Below, piece after piece: positions 15,177 through 24,908 of a stretch of DNA of 50,782 nucleotides. The stretch is taken from NCBI GenBank assembly GCA_026645575.1, contig JAPKMW010000088.1, forward strand, positions 1 through 50,782, in the 5' to 3' direction. Position numbers and translations under genes: made by a program. Under the pieces are notes generated by a model. The model saw nothing but the letters and a program-made list of their open reading frames with translations. It was not told the origin of the DNA and searched no databases. The stretch is from Caldilineaceae bacterium. GTDB taxonomy: Bacteria > Chloroflexota > Anaerolineae > Caldilineales > Caldilineaceae. Positions within the stretch are counted from its first letter, which is position 1. Each line of letters begins with the position of its first letter.

Positions 15177-17414
15177 ATGGACGAACTGGCAGCCTTAGTC
15201 AGCGCCGCCCAACAGGGGGACAAGAGCGCCTTCAACCAGGTGGTGCTACGCTTTCAAGACATGGCCTACGCCACTGCCTATGCCATGCTCCATGATGCCG
15301 GGCTGGCGCAGGACGCGGCGCAGGAAGCCTTGATTGACGCCTACCTGAGCCTCGCCAACTTGCGCGAACCGGCGGCGTTTCCTGGCTGGTTTCGCCGCAT
15401 CGTTGTCAAGCACGCGGATCGACAGATACGCCGCAAACGCACCGCTACGATCCCCCTGGAGCAGACCTTTGATTTGCGGTCGCCCTTACCCACACCCGCC
15501 TTGGCCCTGGAACAAGCCTTACTGCGCGAAGATCTCCATGCGGTGATCGAGTTGTTACCGCCGGCGCAACGGCTGGTCACCTTCCTCTTTTACGTCGAGG
15601 GTTATTCGCAACAAGAAATTGCCGGCTACCTGGAGTTGCCGCTCACGGCTGTAAAGAAACGGCTCTTCAACGCTCGCCAGACCCTAAAAGAAAGGATGAT
15701 TTATCAGATGCAAAGTGCAATGCAAACCAACCGACCTTCCCAAAATCAACAGTTCGCCAACAAAGTGGCCTTTTTCATTGCTGTAAAGTCCAACGATCTG
15801 CCGCAACTCAAGGCGCTTCTCAACCAAGATCGCACCCTAGTTCACGCCGTGACCGAATTTGGCCTGGAACCGCAAGGGTACTATGGGCCAGTGGGGCAGA
15901 CCGCGCTTCATTGGGCCGCCGGTATGGGCAATCGCGCGCTGATTGAGCTACTGCTAACGTATGGCGCCGATATCGACGCACAGCGTACACCAGAAGGACC
16001 GACGCCGCTCCATGAAGCCGTCCACATGATGCAGCCGGCTACGATCGAGTTTTTGTTGGCGCGGGGGGCAAATCCCAATCGCACGGCCTATAGCGGCCAG
16101 ACGCCGCTCCATCTGGCCGTTCATCGCAATCGGCCGGCCACCGTCCAAAAATTGGTTGCGGCTGGGGCAGAGGTCACTGCCAAAGATCAATTTGGTCGCA
16201 CGCCGCTGGACTGGGCGCATCTCTATGGACGGACGGCAATCGCCGATCTGCTAAAAGCCAACAATGCACAGCGTTCCATCCCCGTGCCATCAGGCGCTGC
16301 TGCTGTGACCACGCCGCAACCGTTGCGCCGTGTGCCGGTTGGCCCGCATCTCTTGGGGCGCTTACTTGATAGTGATGGGCGCCCGCTGGATAGCGCCGGC
16401 GCTTTGGACGAAGCGTTGACGCTCCCGGTCTACCGTCCGGCCACTGCCACCCAGCCGCCGCTGCTGGTCACCGGCCTCAAGATCATCGACCTTTTGGCCC
16501 CGTTAAAGCGTGGCGGACACAACGCCCTCTTTTCCCCTCTGTCCGGTGTGGGCAGGATGGTATTGCTGAGCCAACTCGTCTATAGCATGCATACCTTACA
16601 CGATGGTGTAACGGTTTGTCTTGGGCTAGAACGGCGCGGCTATACCGCCCAAGATATGCTGCTCTACTGGCGCAATGCCGGCGGCGAGCCACGTTTGATG
16701 AACGAGCGCATTGCTACTGTGTTTGCGGATACGCACAGTGGGACGGCACAAAAGTTGCGTGCTGCCGAAACAGGGCTAACCATTGCGGAAGCGTTTCGCG
16801 CCCAAGGGCAGGAAGTGTTGCTAGTGGTGGATGCCGATTTGGCAATGGCTGACGGGGTGGCGGCCTATCTGCGGGCTAACACGGCAGCCACCCCAACCGC
16901 GGCCATCACCACGCTCTACTGGGGTGATTACACCGTTGGCTATGAACCGCCACCACTGGCCGGATTGGACACGGCGCTGGCGATGGATCGCTGGCGGGCC
17001 GACCACTTTCTCTATCCGGCCATTGATCCGCTGCGCTCTCGTTCCGCTTTGCTGGAAAGCGGCGCCGTGGGCGACGATCATTGTCGGCTGGTGGCGGAAT
17101 TGAAGCGCCATTTTGTGCGCTATGCCGAGCTTGACCGCATGGTTGACAAGTTTGGCGAGGATGGGTTGTCGATCCTGAGTGACCCCCATGCGCGGCAAGA
17201 TGTCCGGCGCATTCGGCGCGTCCACCGTTTTCTCACTCAACCGCTGCCGGGGCTGGAATTTTTTACCGGTCTTCTTGGCGTGCATGTCAGCTTGGCGGAT
17301 ACCATGGCCGGTTGTCGCGCCATCCTGGCGGGGGCGGTGGATGCCCTGCCGGAAGAGGCGTTCTACATGGCGGGAACGTTGGAGCAAGTCAAAGCAAAGG
17401 CGCAAAGCGTATGA
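15177..17414 (+). CDS. ECF-type sigma factor fused to ankyrin repeats and a degenerate F1-ATPase beta-like domain
   Basis: One unbroken 745-residue frame with three parts. Residues 10-90 resemble sigma-70 region 2 and 115-172 region 4 (EGYSQQEIAGYLELPLTAV, KKRLFNARQTLKE). Residues 195-362 hold about four ankyrin repeats (GQTALHWAAGMGN, GPTPLHEAVH, GQTPLHLAVHRN, GRTPLDWAHLYG). Residues 390-740 align by eye with F1 ATP synthase beta: VTGLKIIDLLAPLKRGG, GLTIAEAFRAQGQEVLL, YPAIDPLRSRS, RRVHRFLTQP, EFFTGLLGVHVSLADT, LPEEAFYMAGTLEQV. The P-loop GGAGVGKT is replaced by SPLSGVGRM, losing Lys and Thr, so ATP hydrolysis is unlikely. AGGA lies 10 nt before the ATG. The stop overlaps the start of the ABC gene (ATGA). 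A sensor-regulator of the exporter is one inference; no anti-sigma gene is adjacent. Confidence 0.88.
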   Translation: MDELAALVSAAQQGDKSAFNQVVLRFQDMAYATAYAMLHDAGLAQDAAQEALIDAYLSLANLREPAAFPGWFRRIVVKHADRQIRRKRTATIPLEQTFDLRSPLPTPALALEQALLREDLHAVIELLPPAQRLVTFLFYVEGYSQQEIAGYLELPLTAVKKRLFNARQTLKERMIYQMQSAMQTNRPSQNQQFANKVAFFIAVKSNDLPQLKALLNQDRTLVHAVTEFGLEPQGYYGPVGQTALHWAAGMGNRALIELLLTYGADIDAQRTPEGPTPLHEAVHMMQPATIEFLLARGANPNRTAYSGQTPLHLAVHRNRPATVQKLVAAGAEVTAKDQFGRTPLDWAHLYGRTAIADLLKANNAQRSIPVPSGAAAVTTPQPLRRVPVGPHLLGRLLDSDGRPLDSAGALDEALTLPVYRPATATQPPLLVTGLKIIDLLAPLKRGGHNALFSPLSGVGRMVLLSQLVYSMHTLHDGVTVCLGLERRGYTAQDMLLYWRNAGGEPRLMNERIATVFADTHSGTAQKLRAAETGLTIAEAFRAQGQEVLLVVDADLAMADGVAAYLRANTAATPTAAITTLYWGDYTVGYEPPPLAGLDTALAMDRWRADHFLYPAIDPLRSRSALLESGAVGDDHCRLVAELKRHFVRYAELDRMVDKFGEDGLSILSDPHARQDVRRIRRVHRFLTQPLPGLEFFTGLLGVHVSLADTMAGCRAILAGAVDALPEEAFYMAGTLEQVKAKAQSV

Positions 17415-19159
17415 ACCGCTTTGCACAGTATCGACAACTGCTAGCAACCTATCTCCGGCCACAATGGCGACGCGTGGCAATGTTGGCGGCACTCCTGCTG
17501 GTCAGCATTGGTTTGCAAATTTTCAACCCGCTCGTACTCGGCTACTTTATCGACATGGCTGTCGCTGGTGGCGCTATGCAAACCTTACTAAGCGCGGCGT
17601 TGCTCTTTATTGGCGTTGCGCTCGTCAGCCAGGTCGTTGCCGTGGCCGAGACCTACTATGCCGAGCAGATTGCCTGGACAGCGACCGACGCGCTACGGGC
17701 AGACCTCACCCACCACATTCTTGACCTTGATTTGGGTTTCCACAAACGCCACAGTCCCGGCGAATTGATCGAACGGGTGGACGGCGATGTGAGTACGCTG
17801 GCTACCTTCTTTGCACGCTTTGTGGTCTACGTGGCCGGCAACCTGATCTTGCTGCTGGGCATCTTCGCTGTGCTTTTTAGCATCAACCGGCTCATCGGTC
17901 TGACATTGGCCGGCTTTGTGGTTATTGCGCTTTTTACTCTGCAACGGACACGCAGCCTGGCTGTGCCACGCTTTCAAACCCTCCGCCAGGCCAAGGCCGA
18001 GCTATTCGGCTTTCTGGAAGAGCATCTTGCCGGCGCTGAGGATCTGCGCGCCAATGGCGCCACCGGCTATGTCTTGCGCCAACTCTACCCATTCCTGCGC
18101 ACCAACCTCTTACAGGCGCGCGCCGCCTCGTTGGTGGCAGGTATTGGCTGGGCGACAACGGTGCTGCTCTTTGTCACCGGGACGGTGATCGCGCTGGCCC
18201 TTGGGGCTTATTTGCTCAACCGCACCGTGATTACCATCGGCACGCTCTACCTGATCTTCACCTATGCCGAGCAGTTGCGGCGTCCCATTGAACTGATCAC
18301 ACGTCATATCCAGGACTTACAACAGGCGGCGGCGAGTCTAGCCCGCATTGAGGAATTGCGTTCGCTGAAGAGTGTGGTCAACGACGCCGACGTCTCCCCG
18401 TCACATCCACAACTCCCCACCGACACGCTCGCCGTTGGCTTCGACCAAGTGTCGTTTGGCTATGTTGAGGGCGCGCCGATTCTACAGGAGATCACCTTCA
18501 CCCTGGCGCCTGGGCAAGCGCTGGGCGTTCTGGGGCGTACAGGCAGCGGCAAGACGACACTGGCTCGCCTTCTCATCCGCTTCTATGACCCAGATCGGGG
18601 AGCCATCTGCCTCGGCGGGACCGACCTTCGGCTGATCACACTGACTGACCTGCGCCGACGGGTCGGGATGGTAACGCAAGAAGTTCAACTCTTTGACGCC
18701 ACCTTGCGTGATAATCTCACCTTCTTTGACCGCACGATCGCCGATGAACATGTACAAGCTGTCATTGCCGAGTTGGGGCTGGCGGACTGGTACAAAACCT
18801 TGCCCGCGGGTTTAGAAACTAGGCTCAGCCCGGACGGCTTATCAGCAGGCCAGGCGCAACTGCTGGCGCTGGGGCGCGTCTTCCTAAAAGACCCCGGTCT
18901 TGTGATCCTTGACGAAGCCACGGCTCGTCTTGACCTGGCGACCCAGCATCTCCTGACCCAAGCCCTGGTGCGACTCCTGGCAGGGCGCACAGCCATCATC
19001 ATTGCCCATCGACTGGAGACGGTCGCCTTGGCCGATCTGATCCTGGTGCTGGAAGAGGGCCGGATTGTTGAGTACGGCGCGCGTGAGGCATTAGCCCGTG
19101 ACCCCGCATCCCATTTCCACCGCCTGTTGCACACTAGTAGAGGGGAGGTGTCGCCATGA
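17411..19159 (+). CDS. ABC exporter half-transporter A (fused permease-ATPase, canonical NBD)
   Basis: A 582-residue protein. The N-terminal 310 residues form a type-I exporter membrane domain with about six helices. The C-terminal ATPase has Walker [11 protein letters not shown], signature LSAGQ (Ala for the usual second Gly), Walker [13 protein letters not shown] with its catalytic Glu, and switch IAHRLE. It overlaps the sigma-fusion gene by ATGA and the next ABC gene by ATGA, so the three are probably translated together. Together with the next gene it should form a heterodimeric exporter. The substrate is unknown; drugs, lipids or peptides are all carried by this family. Confidence 0.92.
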   Translation: MNRFAQYRQLLATYLRPQWRRVAMLAALLLVSIGLQIFNPLVLGYFIDMAVAGGAMQTLLSAALLFIGVALVSQVVAVAETYYAEQIAWTATDALRADLTHHILDLDLGFHKRHSPGELIERVDGDVSTLATFFARFVVYVAGNLILLLGIFAVLFSINRLIGLTLAGFVVIALFTLQRTRSLAVPRFQTLRQAKAELFGFLEEHLAGAEDLRANGATGYVLRQLYPFLRTNLLQARAASLVAGIGWATTVLLFVTGTVIALALGAYLLNRTVITIGTLYLIFTYAEQLRRPIELITRHIQDLQQAAASLARIEELRSLKSVVNDADVSPSHPQLPTDTLAVGFDQVSFGYVEGAPILQEITFTLAPGQALGVLGRTGSGKTTLARLLIRFYDPDRGAICLGGTDLRLITLTDLRRRVGMVTQEVQLFDATLRDNLTFFDRTIADEHVQAVIAELGLADWYKTLPAGLETRLSPDGLSAGQAQLLALGRVFLKDPGLVILDEATARLDLATQHLLTQALVRLLAGRTAIIIAHRLETVALADLILVLEEGRIVEYGAREALARDPASHFHRLLHTSRGEVSP

Positions 19160-20973
19160 CAACCTGGCGCTTGCTTCTGCGGCTGATCCGTTATCGTCCC
19201 AGGCTGTACCTGTTGAATGCACTGTTGGCGTTGCTGGCCTGGACGCTCTTCCTTGTGCCAGGCATTCTGACCCAAAAGATTTTTGATACCCTCAGTACGC
19301 CTAGTGCAGTAAATTTGGGCGTCACAAACCTGCTTGCGCTGCTGCTGGTCGCCCAAGCGGCGCGCATGTTTGTCAATGTTGTCAACCTGGTGGTCGATAC
19401 GACCTTTACGGAGACCGCTACGGCGCTGTTACGCCGCAATTTGCTCGCCCATATCCTGAACCAGCCGGGAGCGCAGACCGTACCGGGATCCACCGGTGAA
19501 GCGGTGACCTACCTACGCGAAGATGTCGACGAAACTGCCGCCTTTATTGGCGTGACGCAACTGCTGGACATTCTAGGCGCAGTCATCTTTGCGACTGTCG
19601 CTCTGGTGATGATGTTGCGAATCAACGCGGCCATCACACTACTGGTCTTTCTGCCCTTGGCCTTTGTGGTCATCGCTGCCCAAGTCGCAACAACACGCCT
19701 GGAAACCTACCGGCGGGCCGGTCGGGCGGCCACAGGGCGGGTGACCGGCTTACTCGGTGAAATGTTTGGTGCGGTACAAGCCGTTCAGGTGGCGGGCGCA
19801 ACCGCGCCAGTGGTCGCTCATCTACGACGGCTCAATACCGACCGACGGACGGCCATCATCCGCGATCGCGTTTTTAGCGAAGGGGTAAACGCCGTCGTTT
19901 TCAATGCCGTCAACCTTGGTACGGGTCTGATCCTGCTGTTGGGCGCCCGCTCGATGCAAGCCGGCAGCTTCACTGTCGGTGATTTTGCCCTCTTCATCTA
20001 TTTTCTCACCTGGGTGTCGCAACTGACCCGCCGCTTTGGCTCGGCGTTGGCCCTGTACAAACAAGTGGGTGTTTCCATCAGCCGTTTGCTCGATCTGCTG
20101 CCGGGTGCGCCACCGACGACGCTCGTGCGCCATGGACCGGTCTATCTGGATGGACCGGCGCCGGCGTTGGCAGCCCCAGGCGAAACCGAGCGCAAGCCGC
20201 TCAGGGAACTCCGTGTTGCCGGCCTGACTTACCGCTATCCCGGTTCGGCGCGCGGGGTGATGGAGGTCAGCTTTGTGGCGCCACACGGCTCCTTTACCGT
20301 CATTACCGGTCGGATCGGTGCAGGGAAGACCACCTTGTTGCGCACGTTGCTGGGGTTGCTGCCTAGCGATGCTGGGCAAATCTTTTGGAACGATCAAGCG
20401 ATCCCTGACCCAGCTTCCTTCTTTGTCCCGCCGCAGAGCGCTTATACTCCACAGACGCCGCGCCTCTTCAGCGGCACACTTCAGGAGAATATTCTGGTGG
20501 GGCTGCCTGTGCCGCCGACAGCGTTGGCGAAAGCGATTCATCTAGCCGTCTTGGCGCCGGATCTGGCGACAATGCCGGATGGACTGGCGACCGTCGTAGG
20601 ACGCCGGGGTGTGCGGCTATCAGGCGGCCAGATGCAGCGTACGGCAGCGGCCAGAATGCTGGTGTGCGGCGGCTTGCCAGGGGTGGAACTGCTGGTGGTG
20701 GATGATCTCGCCAGCGCCGTGGATGTCGAAACGGAGCGGCTGTTGTGGGAACGGCTACTCCACGAGCAAGGCGCAACTGTACTGGCTGTCGCCAACCGGC
20801 AGGCGGCGTTGTCACGGGCAGACCACATCATCGTTCTGAAAGACGGACGAGTCGAAGCGCAGGGCAGACTGGATGAGTTGCTTGCATATTGTGAGGAGAT
20901 GCGCCAATTGTGGGCACACGCTACTGAAGCTGCGTCTCACGCTGCTTCAAATAGCGCGCGACCAGGAGGCTGA
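19156..20973 (+). CDS. ABC exporter half-transporter B (fused permease-ATPase, degenerate NBD)
   Basis: A 605-residue protein with an N-terminal six-helix exporter domain and a C-terminal ATPase. It has Walker [12 protein letters not shown] and a canonical LSGGQMQR signature. The Walker B reads [12 protein letters not shown], with Asp in place of the catalytic Glu, and the switch region reads AVANRQ, with Asn where His is expected. Such losses mark the degenerate-site partner of heterodimeric exporters like TM287/288 or BmrCD. GGGGAGG precedes the start, which overlaps the stop of half-transporter A. The 3' end overlaps the convergent VTT gene by 53 bases. Confidence 0.92.
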   Translation: MTTWRLLLRLIRYRPRLYLLNALLALLAWTLFLVPGILTQKIFDTLSTPSAVNLGVTNLLALLLVAQAARMFVNVVNLVVDTTFTETATALLRRNLLAHILNQPGAQTVPGSTGEAVTYLREDVDETAAFIGVTQLLDILGAVIFATVALVMMLRINAAITLLVFLPLAFVVIAAQVATTRLETYRRAGRAATGRVTGLLGEMFGAVQAVQVAGATAPVVAHLRRLNTDRRTAIIRDRVFSEGVNAVVFNAVNLGTGLILLLGARSMQAGSFTVGDFALFIYFLTWVSQLTRRFGSALALYKQVGVSISRLLDLLPGAPPTTLVRHGPVYLDGPAPALAAPGETERKPLRELRVAGLTYRYPGSARGVMEVSFVAPHGSFTVITGRIGAGKTTLLRTLLGLLPSDAGQIFWNDQAIPDPASFFVPPQSAYTPQTPRLFSGTLQENILVGLPVPPTALAKAIHLAVLAPDLATMPDGLATVVGRRGVRLSGGQMQRTAAARMLVCGGLPGVELLVVDDLASAVDVETERLLWERLLHEQGATVLAVANRQAALSRADHIIVLKDGRVEAQGRLDELLAYCEEMRQLWAHATEAASHAASNSARPGG

Positions 20974-21652
20974 TCACCAAAATCACCACGCCAAAAAGGA
21001 GCGCCCCCGGCGAAAACTCCGGCTCTTCCCCCAGCATCAATTTTTTCAAGTCAAGTGCCGCGCCAAAGGGGACGAAGGTAAAAAAGCCAGGGAGCGACCC
21101 CAAAAAGGTGGCAAAAAGAAAGGCGCGCCAGTTGATGTACAAGATACCGGCCAAAAAGTTGACCAGCTCATAGGGCAAAAAGAGCAGGTGCATGAGCAGG
21201 ATCGTGACAAAACTGTTCTGGCGCATCCGTTCAGCGTAGCGACTCACCACCCCTTCATCAGCAGGGATGAGATCGGCGCCAAAGAGTCGCCCCAAACCAT
21301 ACGCCATCTGCGCCGCGCCCAGACTGCCGATGATGGTATAGCCAATCGCTAAAGCGAGATTGGTCAGCGACCCTGCGCCAAAGGCTGCCCCGCCAATGAT
21401 CGCAAGGACGGCGGCTGAAGCAAAAAAGAGGGGACTCAACGTATAGAGGAGAATATAGAGCAACGGCCCCCAAGGTGAAGCGAGTAACTGCACCAATTGG
21501 GTCAACGCTTGTTCTGTCGTCATTTGGTTAGCGCGCAGATAGTAGAGATAGCCGCCGATCAACGCCGCCCAGAGCAAAACGCCGACAAGTTTTAGCCCAT
21601 GCCGGTAGAGAAAGAGATCGTAAAGATTCGTTGACGCTTTGGGTTTTGACAC
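20921..21652 (-). CDS. TVP38/TMEM64 (VTT/DedA-like) membrane protein
   Basis: A 243-residue integral membrane protein with about six hydrophobic segments. The VTT-domain core is visible: [17 protein letters not shown], then [19 protein letters not shown], and [17 protein letters not shown] followed by [10 protein letters not shown]. Family members are thought to act in lipid flipping or membrane homeostasis. The GTG at 21652 is used because it opens the first basic-hydrophobic stretch; no clear ribosome binding site is visible. Its last 53 bases overlap the end of the ABC half-transporter B gene on the other strand. Confidence 0.85.
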   Translation of the reverse strand: MSKPKASTNLYDLFLYRHGLKLVGVLLWAALIGGYLYYLRANQMTTEQALTQLVQLLASPWGPLLYILLYTLSPLFFASAAVLAIIGGAAFGAGSLTNLALAIGYTIIGSLGAAQMAYGLGRLFGADLIPADEGVVSRYAERMRQNSFVTILLMHLLFLPYELVNFLAGILYINWRAFLFATFLGSLPGFFTFVPFGAALDLKKLMLGEEPEFSPGALLFGVVILVISLLVARYLKQRETQLQ

Positions 21653-21783
21653 TGTGACGCTACTGGTTTACTTTTGCACAAAGTTGGCGACCACCGTTAC
21701 AAGCAGTGCTAGTATACGGCGAAAGGATCAATCCGTCAAACGCTGTTTCAGGTTTTGTAGAAGCATCGCTAGTCGATAGGGGA

Positions 21784-21852
21784 ATACAGGCGTGGATGTC
21801 AGGAGTGCGATTGGTTCTCGGGTAGTTCGCACCCCGACATCCGCGTCTGTAT
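21784..21852. repeat. Intergenic inverted repeat with two nested stems
   Basis: Outer arms 21784-21800 and 21836-21852 pair at 15 of 17 positions. An inner pair GTGCGA (21805-21810) and TCGCAC (21827-21832) extends the stem. It starts 8 bases beyond the stop codon of the leftward gene ending at 21860 and may terminate its transcript. Confidence 0.75.
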
Positions 21853-21859
21853 CGCTTAC

Positions 21860-22780
21860 TCAACGGGCACTGACGACAGCCAGCTCGTGCGCAACGGCGG
21901 GCGTGGTTTGCCGTTGGCTGCGGGTAGCGACCCAAGTCGGGATGGAATTCTTGGTCATCGTCTTGTCCCCAGCAAAGAGGAGCGTTGAGGAGCGGTTCAT
22001 GTTTTCTTTGCCACTCAGTGTATGATGATACTCAGCCGCCGGGAAGAACCACATCTTCGTAAAGTAAGCTTTGGCGCAGTCATCATCACCCAACACAGTT
22101 TTGCCCAACTTGCAGCCGCCCCACTGTTTGCGTGTCGCCAAAGCATGGGTGAGCATAAAACCTTGCACCAGCCCCCGCACCCCGGCATTATCCGAGGCGG
22201 CAGCGGCGCTTTGGTAAGAGACATTGCCCTCATTCCACTCATCGGCAAAGCGCTTAAACCGATTGGGGTAGAAGTTGACGCCGGTCGCACCGCCGACCAC
22301 TTTGGCGCCAATTGTCTGCCAGGCGCTATTCAGACTGGCGCCAAAGCAGAGTGTTGACCAGATCATGCGAATCGGCAACTCGGCCAGACCAGTCTGCGTA
22401 CTGCCCAGGCGGGTGAGGATGTCGTTGGTGGTAAAGGTGGCGTTGCTGCCATGTTGTCCCTTGCTCACACGAAAACCACCGGTTGAGCCATGCGAGAAGA
22501 TCCAGAGATCGATCATGTAGTGATCTTCAGCCAGCTCTTTTACATAGCGTACAAAGTTGTCGGCCGTGGGGATATCGACAACATCGGCTTCTTTTTCATC
22601 TTGCGAACTGAGATCAAAGGGTTCGGGGATAAAATCATGTTTGAGCAGAATCTTGCGGCCATAGCCGGTCATGGCTTTTTTGAGTTTCAGCGTCTCCTGC
22701 CCCAGGGTGAAGAAGGGGCTATCGCCATAGTAGAAGAAGACGAGGGAAGCGGCGCCTTTGCTGACATTTACGGTATTCAT
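21860..22780 (-). CDS. Uncharacterised protein, possible clan CD (caspase/CHAT-like) cysteine peptidase
   Basis: A 306-residue protein with no recognised family name. Two features suggest a caspase-fold peptidase: a hydrophobic strand followed by a His-Gly pair (IDLWIFSHGSTGGF, H97-G98), and, 48 residues later, a second strand ending in a Cys before a helix (IRMIWSTLCFGASLNSAW, C145). This His-Gly then Cys order is the catalytic arrangement of clan CD peptidases. The protein begins with a strand (SLVFFYYGDSPFF) and has no signal peptide, so it should be cytoplasmic. AAAGGAG lies 8 nt before the ATG. It stands alone, and the fold assignment is inference from motifs only. Confidence 0.5.
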   Translation of the reverse strand: MNTVNVSKGAASLVFFYYGDSPFFTLGQETLKLKKAMTGYGRKILLKHDFIPEPFDLSSQDEKEADVVDIPTADNFVRYVKELAEDHYMIDLWIFSHGSTGGFRVSKGQHGSNATFTTNDILTRLGSTQTGLAELPIRMIWSTLCFGASLNSAWQTIGAKVVGGATGVNFYPNRFKRFADEWNEGNVSYQSAAAASDNAGVRGLVQGFMLTHALATRKQWGGCKLGKTVLGDDDCAKAYFTKMWFFPAAEYHHTLSGKENMNRSSTLLFAGDKTMTKNSIPTWVATRSQRQTTPAVAHELAVVSAR

Positions 22781-22971
22781 ATTGGATGCTCCTTTTGTAC
22801 TGGCTAATCACAAGTTGACCAGCGTTGCTGGCTGTATCGTACTGACCTGTTGATAGCATACCGAGGCAGTCGTTTGGTAACCGTTTATCAAGCGTTTTCG
22901 CTTTGCCGCCGCTGCTGAACTATGTTACACTCGTGGTCTAGTCTAAAAATCGTTAGGAGTTGTTGTAAGGT

Positions 22972-24198
22972 ATGAAGAAACGTAACGTGGCCGCGATTGC
23001 CGTGGTGATTGCGGCGCTTTTGTTGATCCTGTCCTACTTTTTTGATGATGGCAGCCCCGGTTCAGTTGGTGAGACCATGCGTGATGTGGCCGATTTGGTA
23101 CTAACCACCGAAGGACAGATCGACCCGGCGATGATCTTAACGGCGGTTACGCCCATGCCCAATGAGACGCCCACCATTGTCCCGCTTGCGTCACCTTCAC
23201 CCACCATTGCCGGCGGCCCCCCCAGTGTCGTCGCCGATTTCTACCAGATCTACTTCACCACGCCCCCTTGTCCCCCGGAAGAGCAACGCAAAGGCGGTAT
23301 TGACGAATTGATTGCCGCCGATCTGCTGAAAGCGCAAACCCAGGTGGATATTGCCGCCTTTGACCTGGATGCCGAACCCATTGTCGCCGCGTTGATGACG
23401 TTGAATGAACGGGGTGTGGCGGTCCACATTGTCACCGACACCGACAATGCCGATTTGTCCAGTATTCGCCGGTTGCGGCGCAATGGTCTCAGTGTGGTGG
23501 AAGACAAACGCAGCGGTTTGATGCACAATAAGTTTATCATTATCGATAACCGCTATTTGTGGACCGGGGCGATGAACTTTACCTCGAATGATGTCTACTG
23601 TAATAACAACAACATCGTGCGTTTTGATGCGCCGGCGCTGGCCGCCAACTATCGCGCTGAGATGGACGAAATGTACAACGATCGTCGCTTTGGCCCCGAC
23701 TCGCCCGATACAACCCCACAGGAGCAACTTTTCATCCAAGGGATTGAGGTGGATAACTACTTTGCGCCGGAACGCGAACTGGAGCTGATCAACGTCATCG
23801 CCCGCACCGTCACCCGCGCCCAGCAGGAGATCCTCTTTATGGCCTTTTCCTTTACCAACGAGGAGATCGGCGAGGCGATGTTGGGCCGGGCTGATGCCGG
23901 CGTCCCCGTTCGCGGCATCTTTGAAAAGACCGGCTCCGACACCGCCAGCAGCTACTATGGTCTTATGCGCAAAGCTGGGTTAGCCAATGTCCAGGTGCGG
24001 CTGGATGGCAACTCTCGGCTGCTCCATCACAAGGTGATTATTGTGGATCAGCAGATCGTGATCTTTGGCTCCTTCAACTTTAGCGCCAGCGCCAATCGTA
24101 GCAACGATGAGAACCTGCTGATCGTCCATGATCCCACCTTTGCCGGCTACTTTATCCAGGAGTTTGAAGCGCGTTGGGCCGAGGCGACGACGGAGTAA
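22972..24198 (+). CDS. Secreted or membrane-anchored phospholipase D family protein
   Basis: A 408-residue protein. It starts with an uncleaved-looking hydrophobic segment (VAAIAVVIAALLLILSYFF) and a Thr/Pro-rich spacer, so the catalytic part should lie outside the membrane. Two PLDc domains follow, each with a complete HxKxxxxD motif: H185-K187-D192 (MHNKFIIID) and H352-K354-D359 (LHHKVIIVD). In each case GxxNF(T/S) comes shortly after. PLD enzymes use the two His residues to cleave or transfer phosphodiesters; substrates include phospholipids and nucleic acids. Four Asn in a row after YC is an oddity. It appears monocistronic. Confidence 0.88.
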   Translation: MKKRNVAAIAVVIAALLLILSYFFDDGSPGSVGETMRDVADLVLTTEGQIDPAMILTAVTPMPNETPTIVPLASPSPTIAGGPPSVVADFYQIYFTTPPCPPEEQRKGGIDELIAADLLKAQTQVDIAAFDLDAEPIVAALMTLNERGVAVHIVTDTDNADLSSIRRLRRNGLSVVEDKRSGLMHNKFIIIDNRYLWTGAMNFTSNDVYCNNNNIVRFDAPALAANYRAEMDEMYNDRRFGPDSPDTTPQEQLFIQGIEVDNYFAPERELELINVIARTVTRAQQEILFMAFSFTNEEIGEAMLGRADAGVPVRGIFEKTGSDTASSYYGLMRKAGLANVQVRLDGNSRLLHHKVIIVDQQIVIFGSFNFSASANRSNDENLLIVHDPTFAGYFIQEFEARWAEATTE

Positions 24199-24297
24199 GT
24201 TGATAAGCTGACGCAATTTTCTTCTTTTTGCCCATATGGTACAATGAATACTAACATGCAATTGAGGGGTAGATTTGGGTGTAAGTATGGAGTTTCT

Positions 24298-24720
24298 ATG
24301 ACAGCCGAAACAGTTACCTTTGATATTCCGCGTAGAACTTATGAGCGAATAAAACGCGCTGCTGAGAAAAAGCATAGAGCGGTTAATGATGTGCTTGCTG
24401 AAGCAGTCACTGCTGTTGCGCCTGTGATTGATACCGATGCGATTGATTTACAAACAGCGCTAGCCCAGCTCACTTATCTCAATGATGCTGCACTCTGGCA
24501 AGCTGCGCGTACAGCTATGAATGTCGAGCAACGCGACCGTTTAGCGTGGTTACAGGATAAACGACAACGTGATGGTTTAACCCAAGAGGAGCAAAGTGAA
24601 GAAAATACGTTGCTCAAACTTTATCGCGAGACCATGCTAATTCGCGCACAAGCGGCCGTGTTGCTTAAAGAACGTAATTACGACGTTTCTGATCCCAGCC
24701 AATTTCACCCTCTTGATTGA
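24298..24720 (+). CDS. Small protein with ribbon-helix-helix-like N-terminus, partner of an HNH nuclease gene
   Basis: A 140-residue protein. The N-terminus (VTFDIPRRTYERIKRAAEKK) looks like a ribbon-helix-helix DNA-binding segment. The rest is helical and charged, with no named domain. GGAG sits about 6 nt before the ATG at 24298. It ends 11 bases before the start of a broken HNH endonuclease gene. Two-gene cassettes of this shape (small helical protein, then HNH nuclease) suggest an antitoxin or specificity role; this is inference. If the nuclease is dead, this gene is an orphan. Confidence 0.6.
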   Translation: MTAETVTFDIPRRTYERIKRAAEKKHRAVNDVLAEAVTAVAPVIDTDAIDLQTALAQLTYLNDAALWQAARTAMNVEQRDRLAWLQDKRQRDGLTQEEQSEENTLLKLYRETMLIRAQAAVLLKERNYDVSDPSQFHPLD

Positions 24721-24731
24721 GCTGGAACGCT

Positions 24732-24908
24732 ATGAGTAAAAGCTAAATTTCACCTGAGTTGCGCCTTCGCGTCTTTCAATTTTCACGCTACCGCTGCGGT
24801 TATTGTCATACTTCACAACAAGTGATCGGACCTTATTTACAAATTGATCATATTGTACCTGAATCGCGTGGCGGTACATCAGCAGGTTGGCACCCACCGA
24901 AAGATTAA
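24732..24908 (+). pseudogene. HNH endonuclease pseudogene, nonsense codon and 3' truncation
   Basis: Reading from the ATG at 24732, codon 5 is a TAA. The same frame then continues as ISPELRLRVFQFSRYRCGYC and on through a Cys-x2-Cys to LQIDHIVPESRGGTSAG before stopping at 24908. This is the first half of an HNH nuclease: the zinc-binding CGYC and the DHIVPE His are present. The downstream Asn and second Cys pair are missing. The break falls where the convergent isomerase gene ends (24905), which suggests a recombination or deletion junction. Confidence 0.75.

Noticed and set aside
15177..17414. A true ATP synthase beta gene or a sequencing-error fusion of separate genes
   Set aside because: The P-loop is lost and the N-terminal barrel is missing, and one frame runs without break through all three parts with an ATGA-coupled next gene. 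Read-level errors cannot be excluded but are not needed.
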